DNA of 64,000 nt from Anaerolineae bacterium (lineage in GTDB: Bacteria > Chloroflexota > Anaerolineae > Anaerolineales > E44-bin32). The position numbers and the translations under genes are program-made. The notes beneath the pieces were generated by a model, which saw only the letters and a list, made by a program, of their open reading frames with translations, did no database searches and had not been told where the DNA came from. Positions 56,933 to 64,000 of the stretch are shown here, one piece after another; position 1 is the first letter of the stretch; every line of letters starts with the position of its first letter. The stretch is from contig DUET01000074.1 of the NCBI GenBank assembly GCA_011192015.1, positions 96,875 to 160,874 of the forward strand. The letters run 5' to 3'.

Positions 56933-57912
56933 GCGACCTGGTGGCCGGGAACGGGTTCGAAATCCGGAGGTTCCTTCACTTCACACAATCCCTCGATGAG
57001 CTTGGGACATCGCGGGTGGAAGCGGCAGCCAGGTGGAGGTTCGATCAAGCTCGGCGGCTCTCCAGGAGGAACGTCCTTCATGATAAGCGCATTTTCAGCA
57101 TCCGGATCCGAAGTCGCAGCCAGCAGGGCTTCGGTGTAGGGATGCATGAAGTTGTTCAGCAGTTCATCCACGGTTGCTTTTTCAACCAGTTTGGCCGCGT
57201 ACATGACGAAGATGCGCTCCGAGAAGTATCGCACTGTGGAGAGATCGTGGGTGACGTAGATCACCGCAAGGTGGTGAGAATCCTGCAATCCTCGTAACAG
57301 TTTGAGAATCTCAACCCGCACGGAGGCATCCAGCATGGATACTGGTTCGTCGGCGACGATGAGCTTGGGTTCGAGAATCATCGAGCGCGCAATCACGATA
57401 CGCTGCTGCTGCCCCCCGCTGAGCATGTGCGGAAACTTGGGCAGGAACTCCTCCACAGGCTCCATCTTGACCTCTTTCATCACATCGTGGATGCGCTGCT
57501 TGCGGACGTTCCTATCCCTGACGCCATTGACGATCAGCGGTTCTTCCAGCGTGCGGTTTACGTTCATGAAGGGTGCCAGTGCACCATACGGATCCTGCTG
57601 AACAAAACCTACCATGGCGCGATAATCCCTTGTTTCACGCCTGCCTTTGTCGCTCAGATCCTGACCTTGAAACCAGATAGAGCCATCCGTGGGAGTATTG
57701 AGCCCCAGGATGGTCTTCATCAAGGTGGTCTTTCCACATCCGCTCTCGCCGACGATGCCGATCGCCTCACCTGCCTCGAGAGTAAAGTTCACACCATCGA
57801 CAGCGCGTACGTATCCTGCGCGTCCGAATCCCCAGCGACGCAGTTCAAACCAAACGCGCAAATCCTCAACCTTCAGTAGTTTTCCATTCATGCTGCTTGT
57901 GTCCATGGACAT
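56914..57912 (-). CDS. Dipeptide ABC transporter ATP-binding protein (DppF type)
   Basis: A 332-aa ATPase. Walker A GESGCGKTT, Q-loop VGFVQQDPYGALAP, signature LSGGQQQR, Walker B LIVADEPVSMLD, switch His VTHDLSTVR. The C-terminal extension has the family cysteine motif CRFHPRCPKLIEGLC. It lies 15 bases after the DppD-type gene and is the last canonical component of the operon that begins with the binding protein. Confidence 0.94.
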   Translation of the reverse strand: MSMDTSSMNGKLLKVEDLRVWFELRRWGFGRAGYVRAVDGVNFTLEAGEAIGIVGESGCGKTTLMKTILGLNTPTDGSIWFQGQDLSDKGRRETRDYRAMVGFVQQDPYGALAPFMNVNRTLEEPLIVNGVRDRNVRKQRIHDVMKEVKMEPVEEFLPKFPHMLSGGQQQRIVIARSMILEPKLIVADEPVSMLDASVRVEILKLLRGLQDSHHLAVIYVTHDLSTVRYFSERIFVMYAAKLVEKATVDELLNNFMHPYTEALLAATSDPDAENALIMKDVPPGEPPSLIEPPPGCRFHPRCPKLIEGLCEVKEPPDFEPVPGHQVACWLYQ

Positions 57913-57927
57913 GCTATGCTCCTCGCT

Positions 57928-58884
57928 TCACGCATACAGCCAGCATTTGACGCTGCGTCTACCTGTGGTCAGCATCGGGGGATCTTGATCGCACTGGTCA
58001 AAGCGCTTCGGGCACCGCGGTGCGAAACGACAACCCTCGCCAAGACCGATCAGGCTTGGCGGCTTTCCACTGATGAACTCCGGTTCCTCGTCCCCTCGCA
58101 ACCTGGGCACGCTTGCCAGCAGCTTCTGTGCATAGGGATGGCGGGGGTTGGCGAAGAAATGCGAAGCGTCGTCAACTTCCACGATCTGCCCGGCGTACAT
58201 CACAGCGACGCGATTGGCCAGTTCGCTGGAGGTGGCGATATCATGCGTGATCAGGATGTAGCTGATCTCCATCTCCTGCTTGATGCGTTTGAGCAGGTTG
58301 AAGATGTTGGCCTGTGTGAGAACATCCAGCGCGGATGTGGGCTCATCCAGAATGACCAGGCTGGGCACGGTTGTGAGCGCCATGGCAATAGCGATGCGCT
58401 GCCGCATGCCGCCACTGAGCTCGAAGGCATAGCGGTTCAAGAATCCCAGTGGGACTCCCACGCGCTGAAACATGGTGCTTGCCTGTTCCAGCGCATCCTG
58501 CTTCTTGGCAGCAAAGTGCACCATCATGGGTTCAGCCACTTGATCACCAACACGCAGTACCGGATTCAAAGCATTCATGGCCGCTTGGGGCACCATGGAC
58601 ATCTTCACCCAGCGAACCTGTCGCCGGAATTCCTCATCACTGAGCGTCATCACGTCCGTGTCCCCCAGGTGAACCTTACCTTCGTATTTCGCCACATTGC
58701 GTGGAAGAAGACGCAGAATCGCTCTTGCCAAGGAGGTTTTCCCGCATCCGGATTCACCGAGAATCACGATGGCTTCCGTGCGGTTGAGTTCCAAGTCGAC
58801 ATGATCGACTGCCTGAACATCTCCATGTGTAGTGCGGAAGTAGAGATTCAGGTCTTCAACGCGGAGTAGGCTTGCATCTGTCAT
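57928..58884 (-). CDS. Dipeptide ABC transporter ATP-binding protein (DppD type)
   Basis: A 318-aa ATPase. Walker A GESGCGKTS, signature LSGGMRQR, Walker B LVILDEPTSALD, switch His ITHDIATSS, and C-terminal cysteine motif CRFAPRCPKRFDQC. It pairs with the DppF-type subunit as the nucleotide-binding heterodimer and begins 4 bases after dppC. Confidence 0.94.
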   Translation of the reverse strand: MTDASLLRVEDLNLYFRTTHGDVQAVDHVDLELNRTEAIVILGESGCGKTSLARAILRLLPRNVAKYEGKVHLGDTDVMTLSDEEFRRQVRWVKMSMVPQAAMNALNPVLRVGDQVAEPMMVHFAAKKQDALEQASTMFQRVGVPLGFLNRYAFELSGGMRQRIAIAMALTTVPSLVILDEPTSALDVLTQANIFNLLKRIKQEMEISYILITHDIATSSELANRVAVMYAGQIVEVDDASHFFANPRHPYAQKLLASVPRLRGDEEPEFISGKPPSLIGLGEGCRFAPRCPKRFDQCDQDPPMLTTGRRSVKCWLYA

Positions 58885-58888
58885 CGGA

Positions 58889-60238
58889 TTAAAGGCCTCG
58901 CAATTTAGGGTTGAAAATTCGATCCAGAGAGAAGCCCACCAACGAGAAGCCGATTCCCGTCAGAGTCAGCAGGATCGCGGGTTCAAGCATCCAGTAATAG
59001 TAACCGTTGTAGACGGCTGCGTTACCCCATGCATCGTAGATGATCTTTCCCCATGTTGGCAGAACAGGATCACCCAAGCCCAGAACCGCAAGGGTCGCCT
59101 CCAGGAAAACGAACGTGGGAACCGAGAGGATCAGGGCGGGAATCAGGACGGGGATGAGGCGCGGGAGGAGATAGCGCATGACGATGCGCACATCACTGGC
59201 TCCGTAGGCCTGCGCGGCCTCGATGTAGGGCGCTTCCTTGACCTGCAGGAACATGGCGCGATAGGTCTTGATCGCTGCGCCGAAGATGATCAAGAGGATG
59301 GTAACGCCCAGAATGACCCACAAGCTTTTCGAGTAGAACGTTCCCACCATGATGAGGATCGACAGGAATGGAAGCGTCAAGTTGACCTCGGTGATGCGCT
59401 GGATGATCCCATCCACAACGCCTCCAAACCACACGCCGAAGGCGGCGATGATGATCGTCGATACGGAGGAGCCGACAGCTCCCACGAGACCGAACGCCAA
59501 CGCAATGGGTGCCCCCCAGAGCAGCGATACCATCAGATCGCGGCGGCGGTGATCCGTTCCCGCCAAACCGTAGACCTCCCCATGCAGGACGAATTCGGCA
59601 TCGATGGTTGAGTTCTCCTCGAAGGTCAGCACCTTGAGCTCGACCTGATACTCCCCTTTCAGCGGAACGGGGTCTTCGGGATCCGAATCCGGATCCTGGA
59701 ACAGCGCAATGCGGGCAGCATTGTTACCCAGTCTGCGGGTCAGCCTCTCATCCTGGGAGAAGCGATAGGATTCCTGCCGGCTGACGCCCATGTCTACGAT
59801 GCGGAACTCGCGTCCATCCGGTGTGGTCCAATAGACAGACACGAATGGTTCATTCTCCACATATTCGGACGTGAAGAAAAACGCCAACTCCTGTGGGAAT
59901 TCATCATAGGGGTAGTCAAAGTGGAATGTATACGTGAGATCACTGAAACCCGCAGAGGTTTCCTTGGTTTCCAGGTCCACTGATTCATCCGTGTTGAGGA
60001 TGGCGATCGATTCTGGAAGTTGATCTGACCGGAAGAGATTCACCCACTTCGGCAGGGCATTGCGAGGATTCATATACCAAACATCAGGGCCACCTCGCCA
60101 AAGCCTGAGGGCCTCATCGTAGGGGATGGAAACAATCGCGTAGACCGCCAGCGCGATCACGCCAAGCAGCACCAGAGATCCCATGACCGCCGATGGATAT
60201 CGCAGTAGGTCCTTTAGGGAAGCCTTGATGGATTGCAT
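58889..60238 (-). CDS. Dipeptide ABC transporter permease (DppC type) with large extracytoplasmic insert
   Basis: A 449-aa permease. DppC proteins are usually ~300 aa; the extra length is an insert of ~190 residues (37-226) between helix 1 and the conserved loop YGLAGTDHRRRDLM. The insert is beta-rich and similar to that in the fused permease (both have a TPDGRE turn and PLKG.Y...L segments). The remaining part is typical, with EAA loop EAPYIEAAQAYGASDVRI and C-terminus DRIFNPKLRGL. It lies 3 bases after dppB. Confidence 0.93.
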   Translation of the reverse strand: MQSIKASLKDLLRYPSAVMGSLVLLGVIALAVYAIVSIPYDEALRLWRGGPDVWYMNPRNALPKWVNLFRSDQLPESIAILNTDESVDLETKETSAGFSDLTYTFHFDYPYDEFPQELAFFFTSEYVENEPFVSVYWTTPDGREFRIVDMGVSRQESYRFSQDERLTRRLGNNAARIALFQDPDSDPEDPVPLKGEYQVELKVLTFEENSTIDAEFVLHGEVYGLAGTDHRRRDLMVSLLWGAPIALAFGLVGAVGSSVSTIIIAAFGVWFGGVVDGIIQRITEVNLTLPFLSILIMVGTFYSKSLWVILGVTILLIIFGAAIKTYRAMFLQVKEAPYIEAAQAYGASDVRIVMRYLLPRLIPVLIPALILSVPTFVFLEATLAVLGLGDPVLPTWGKIIYDAWGNAAVYNGYYYWMLEPAILLTLTGIGFSLVGFSLDRIFNPKLRGL

Positions 60239-60241
60239 AGT

Positions 60242-61375
60242 TTAACTACTCCCAGCGCCGATTTTCACTCGAGGATCAACCAGCGCGTAAACGAAATCGA
60301 GCAGAAACACGGTCAGTACGAGCATGTAGGCATAGATGATCGTCAATCCGACGATGACCGCCGTGTCGTACAAACCGATTGCGGTGTAGTAAGTACGCCC
60401 CAAACCCGGCCAAATGAAAACCGTCTCCAGGATGATCGACCCCGTCCAGAGAGCGATCAGGGTGAGGCTGAAGTTGGTGATGATCGTCGGGAGGGTCGGC
60501 CGCAGGATATAACGTCGCTCGATGGCACGATCCGAGAGGCCCTTGGCCTTTGCCATGTCGACGTAATCCTCGCTGGAATACACCAGGAAGAACGTTCGCC
60601 AGTTGTAGATTCCCAGAAAGATGTTTGCAATCACGATTGCGGAAACCGGAAGAATGGCGTGTTTGAGTACGGAAAGCGTGTACCCAAGCTTCGTTTCCGG
60701 TGGTGGCGAATCCACCATGCCATTGAAGGGAAGGATGCGCAGCACCGCCGCGAAAATGAGAATCAGGAAGATGCCATAGAACCACGATGGTGCTGAGGAT
60801 GAGGGAGATAGGGCGATAACGAGCCTGTCCAGGAAGCTTCCGTATTTCCTCGATAGGGCAAGCGCAGCGAACACGCTGCCGAAGAAGAGAATGAAATTCG
60901 CGACTCCCATGATCAGCAGAGTCGGCCCCAGGCGTTCCTGGATGATCAGCCTGACCTCCCGCGAGCCCTCGTCGCTCGTCATGAGTTGGGCGCGTCCTAA
61001 ATCGAGCACCATGGCTTTGAAGAGAAATCGGAAACTGCGGATCACGAACGGCTGATCCAAGCCCAATCGGCTTTCCTCAAGCGTAACCTGCTCCGCGATC
61101 CAAGCAGCTCTAACGGACGGATCCAAGGTTTTGAAATTGGGATCGTTCTGGATCACCAATGCGATGTTCTCACGAATCTGCCCGCGTATGATGCTGTCCA
61201 CATAGCCGCCCATGTTGGCGATCAAGATGGTCAGGTAGACACCAACGACAACGGTTAGGATGAGGATGACAAAGCGAACACCGGTATATTTCGCCACTCT
61301 CGTAAGCGTGCCTACGAGCGGGTTCTGCTCAGGAACGTCCCCACCTGCTTGAAGTGCGTGAGCTTCCGAACTCAT
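60242..61375 (-). CDS. Dipeptide ABC transporter permease (DppB type)
   Basis: A 377-aa six-helix permease. N-terminal cytoplasmic segment and helix (about 30-52), a ~90-residue extracytoplasmic loop, then five helices with EAA loop EDYVDMAKAKGLSDRAI and end VYALVDPRVKIG. Similar to the N-terminal half of the fused permease at 52672-55371. It begins 102 bases after the binding-protein gene, with a hairpin in the gap. Confidence 0.94.
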   Translation of the reverse strand: MSSEAHALQAGGDVPEQNPLVGTLTRVAKYTGVRFVILILTVVVGVYLTILIANMGGYVDSIIRGQIRENIALVIQNDPNFKTLDPSVRAAWIAEQVTLEESRLGLDQPFVIRSFRFLFKAMVLDLGRAQLMTSDEGSREVRLIIQERLGPTLLIMGVANFILFFGSVFAALALSRKYGSFLDRLVIALSPSSSAPSWFYGIFLILIFAAVLRILPFNGMVDSPPPETKLGYTLSVLKHAILPVSAIVIANIFLGIYNWRTFFLVYSSEDYVDMAKAKGLSDRAIERRYILRPTLPTIITNFSLTLIALWTGSIILETVFIWPGLGRTYYTAIGLYDTAVIVGLTIIYAYMLVLTVFLLDFVYALVDPRVKIGAGSS

Positions 61376-61418
61376 GACATTTACCTCGTAGTGTGAGTTA
61401 GTTCTCTCTCAGAAGAGG

Positions 61419-61455
61419 ATAGGGGCAAGGTATTCTTGCCGCCCTGCCCCTATCT
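61419..61455 (-). other. Intercistronic hairpin between binding protein and dppB
   Basis: GATAGGGGCA / TGCCCCTATC (10-bp perfect arms, 17-base loop), with an alternative inner stem GGCAAG / CTTGCC. There is no long U-tract. Such a structure is expected to protect or partly terminate the binding-protein mRNA so that it is made in excess over the membrane parts. Confidence 0.6.
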
Positions 61456-61477
61456 CATATGCATGTTGCAACGGCCT

Positions 61478-64000
61478 CTACTCGGTCACGAACTCGAGCG
61501 AGGAGATCGTAGGAATGCTGACGGGGATCGCAACAACCGCAACTTCGATCTTGTTGGATCCTGCTGCCAGCGCACCTGTCGTTTCTGCGCTCAAGGTGAA
61601 CTCGAAGACGCCGCCACCCAGCGCTGTGGCATCCACCACTTCGACGATCGCACCCGTGGCATCGTAGAGGATGTACTTCACGGTGGCGATCTCATCGTCG
61701 GGATAGGGCTCATCAGCGTAGGTTACGTAGATGGTGTAGGTGACTGCTTCACCGATGGTCACCCGTCCGGGGCCATCCAGCTCGACAACCGCCAGCTTCG
61801 GCTCGGCGAATCCAGACCACTTGCTCGACAGATCGACGTAGTTCTCGTAGTGCTTGAGCGTGGCGGTCTTCTCAACCAAGAGTACCTGGTCGAGGTAGTA
61901 CGGACCCGTGCCGACCCAGAAGTGACCGTGGTCTGCGTACCAGGCCTGGAGGTTGGCGTAGCGCGTTGCAGCCTCGTCGGCCGTGATGTAGGCACCAAGC
62001 GTCGGTTCGTAGGGGATGTAGGTATCAGCAGCAGCCTGATCCAGATAACCGCTCAGGATCTCCAGGCTGGGGCCGCCGATCCAGCTCATCCAGTCCACTT
62101 CCAACGCATCCGACTTGTCGGACGAGTACGCCAGCGCTTCACCAGCTTCGGCGAGGTTGGCCACAGCCATCATAGCCCAGGAGCTGTTGCCGTAGCCATA
62201 CTCAGGCCAGAACTGCGTGCGGAAAGGAACCGCGCACTGTTCGGCATCCAGGTAGTACGTGTCGCTGTAGAGCTCGATGCTCAGCGGATCTTCTGACAGG
62301 ATGCGCCATCCTTTGAACGTGGACTGGAAGGATGCAAGCGTGCCAGCGTACGATTCGTCATAAATCGCGCTGTCCTCTTTACCCCAGTCGAACGTAAAGA
62401 TCATGGCCATGACGAAGTCACCGATGCTCATTGCGCTTCCATCATGCCAGAAGACGGTGTCGAACAGGTCGGCTGGGTAGTTGATGATCACGTGACGCTT
62501 GGCGGTGAGGCCTTCGGGATACAGATCACCAACCGTGATGAAGGTCTGCGCCACGGGATCCCAATCGATCCAGACATCCGCCGGCACGTCGATCTGCGGC
62601 AAGAAGCTCAGATCCACCCAGTCATAGGTCTTGCCAACAGGCAGGCCTTCCTGGATCTCCACCGAGGCGCTCTCAATGCGCTGAGGCAGAGTGAGGCCAG
62701 TGTGAGGATTGGGGATCGCGTCCCAGTCGTTGGTCGCAATCTGCCACTGGGAGTCGTAGGTCCAGTTGCTGCCTGCGGGCGGGTTCGGGGGGTCAACGAA
62801 CAGGTCGGGCGTACCCCACCTGACGATGCCGCCCTCGAACGCATCGTAGCGCAGCGTATGCGGCCAGAGTGTGTTGATGTCGACGCCTGCGGACAAGTCG
62901 TAGGCTACATCCAGGGAGGGGTGCCACGTGCTCGCACCACGACCGTCCACCACCCAAACCTTGTAGGAGTGGTTGAAGGTTTCAGCCAAGCAGATCTCGA
63001 ACAAGTCTCTGCGTTCGTCAAGAGTCGAGAAGGTGTTGTTGGCCAGCGCTTCGGAGCAATCAAAGAACTCATCTGAGAGCTCGTAGGCCTGCCACAGCGG
63101 GCTGAACCCGTAGCCACTGTTGGGTGAGTAGAAGAACTGGAAGTCGCCACCATCATCGCGCGCGACTGCGCCGGAGCCCCAGGCGCCGGTGTACAGGTGC
63201 CATAGGCCGTCATTGGGATCACCCAGGATCCACAGCGGCGATGCCTCGGATGAGGTCTTGTACTGGCGATCTACTGCGAAGCCAACCGCTTCAAGCTGAT
63301 TGGCAACGTAGTCGCCAATGGGGATGCGGGTGCCGTCGGAGTCATTGCGGATGAGGAAGATCAGCTCGATGACTTCGCCTTCGTAAGTCCACATGTCATC
63401 AGCATTCTTCACCGCACCCATGGCTTCCAGTTCCGTGGTGAACACGGCATCTGCCTTCTCGAAGTCATATGCATACTTGGCTTCGAGGGGGCGGATCAAG
63501 TCGATGTAGCGTGCGTAGTCCGGGAAGCCCGACACCAAGCTGAAGAACTTCGGAATGGCCGTTCCACCGTAGATCTCCTGATCGATGTAGTCTCGATCAA
63601 TCAGCCAGTTTAGAGCCTCGCGGATATTCGCACTGTAGAAGGGGTTGAATCCACCGGTTCCATCAAACACAGGACCCACGGGGTTAAGGGTGATGTCGTA
63701 GTAGAGACCGAACTGGTAGGATCGCTCCAGACCAGCCGCTTCAATGGCCTCGAAGTCCTGCGGTGTGGAAAGGTTGGAAGCATAGAGGTCGACAGCGCCA
63801 GCATCGATCTGCGTCACGGCGGTGTCAGACCCAACGACGGACATAGCGACCGTATCCAGCCAGCCGCCCCGGCGTGTCGACACTGGGGCCTCAGGCTCAA
63901 CTGGCACCTCAACGGTCACTACCTCTCCTGGCACCTCAACTTCCACGGTGACTGTGGGGCCTGCACAAGAGCCCAACGTCAGGGCCAGCACAGTCAATCC
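61478..64000 (-). CDS. Peptide ABC transporter substrate-binding lipoprotein (SBP family 5), N-terminus outside window
   Basis: Over 840 residues are visible. The frame stays open to the window edge; the visible beginning GLTVLALTLGSCAG is the end of a signal peptide with a lipobox (LGSC), so the true start lies just outside. A short Val/Glu/Pro-rich spacer follows (VEVEVPGEVVTVEVPVEPE). The main body is a family 5 solute-binding protein (for example FYSANIREALNWLIDRDYIDQEI). It is larger than the usual ~550-aa proteins. The last ~110 residues (after about 730) form an Ig-like beta domain (VELDGPGRVTIGEAVTYTIYV). It delivers peptides to the DppB/DppC permease downstream. Confidence 0.92.
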   Translation of the reverse strand, partial: GLTVLALTLGSCAGPTVTVEVEVPGEVVTVEVPVEPEAPVSTRRGGWLDTVAMSVVGSDTAVTQIDAGAVDLYASNLSTPQDFEAIEAAGLERSYQFGLYYDITLNPVGPVFDGTGGFNPFYSANIREALNWLIDRDYIDQEIYGGTAIPKFFSLVSGFPDYARYIDLIRPLEAKYAYDFEKADAVFTTELEAMGAVKNADDMWTYEGEVIELIFLIRNDSDGTRIPIGDYVANQLEAVGFAVDRQYKTSSEASPLWILGDPNDGLWHLYTGAWGSGAVARDDGGDFQFFYSPNSGYGFSPLWQAYELSDEFFDCSEALANNTFSTLDERRDLFEICLAETFNHSYKVWVVDGRGASTWHPSLDVAYDLSAGVDINTLWPHTLRYDAFEGGIVRWGTPDLFVDPPNPPAGSNWTYDSQWQIATNDWDAIPNPHTGLTLPQRIESASVEIQEGLPVGKTYDWVDLSFLPQIDVPADVWIDWDPVAQTFITVGDLYPEGLTAKRHVIINYPADLFDTVFWHDGSAMSIGDFVMAMIFTFDWGKEDSAIYDESYAGTLASFQSTFKGWRILSEDPLSIELYSDTYYLDAEQCAVPFRTQFWPEYGYGNSSWAMMAVANLAEAGEALAYSSDKSDALEVDWMSWIGGPSLEILSGYLDQAAADTYIPYEPTLGAYITADEAATRYANLQAWYADHGHFWVGTGPYYLDQVLLVEKTATLKHYENYVDLSSKWSGFAEPKLAVVELDGPGRVTIGEAVTYTIYVTYADEPYPDDEIATVKYILYDATGAIVEVVDATALGGGVFEFTLSAETTGALAAGSNKIEVAVVAIPVSIPTISSLEFVTE

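Overview
The window looks like a chromosomal stretch of a Chloroflexota bacterium, most likely Anaerolineae. This is inferred from overall gene content and protein style: moderately high G+C, Chloroflexi-like TPR membrane proteins, a fused GlyQ-GlyS, a GroEL without a GGM tail, and peptide-transporter permeases with large extracytoplasmic domains. No rRNA or other definitive marker is present. Nothing indicates phage, insertion sequences or CRISPR. Coding density is high, and from about 17.4 kb to the right end almost every gene lies on the minus strand.

Layout. 1-3.8 kb (minus): UDP-glucose dehydrogenase followed by an M16 peptidase pair, one with the zinc motif and one without; the latter runs off the left edge. 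4.0-9.7 kb (plus): an Rrf2-type Fe-S regulator, a nitroreductase, then hutU, an MFS transporter, hutI and an overlapping 56-aa membrane ORF missing from the ORF track. 9.9-15.3 kb (minus): a PspC-domain protein, groES-groEL behind a CIRCE operator and a good sigma-A promoter, and two tandem membrane-anchored TPR paralogues. 15.4-17.3 kb (plus): a small membrane protein, ribonuclease Z and an FmdB-type zinc-ribbon protein. 17.4-19.2 kb (minus): an Mth938-like protein, acylphosphatase, a YkoP-like protein and a DMT-type membrane protein.

19.4-34.0 kb (minus) is a complete 14-gene nuoA-N operon for respiratory complex I, with a recognisable promoter (TTGACC-17-TAAAAT) and a strong terminator. 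34.2-45.0 kb (minus) is a macromolecular-synthesis block in the order glmU, corC-like, cdd, recO, glyQS (one fused chain), dnaG, rpoD. The cdd-recO-glyQS-dnaG-rpoD part resembles the well-known Firmicutes order. A tRNA-Gln(TTG) gene lies just beyond it.

45.3-64.0 kb (minus) is dominated by oligopeptide/dipeptide ABC import. One system is complete: a lipoprotein binding protein cut by the right edge, DppB, DppC, DppD and DppF. A second lacks its own binding protein. It has both permeases fused into one 899-aa chain and two ATPases (OppD, OppF), with a MoxR gene and a DUF58-transglutaminase fusion in between. Both DppC-type permeases carry an unusual ~190-200-residue extracytoplasmic insert just before the conserved GTD...RDL loop. 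Two unassigned membrane proteins and a ~75-nt inverted-repeat element lie between the two systems. This right-hand third is the part most worth study. Several start codons were moved from the ORF-track position on ribosome-binding-site grounds; each case is explained in its entry.
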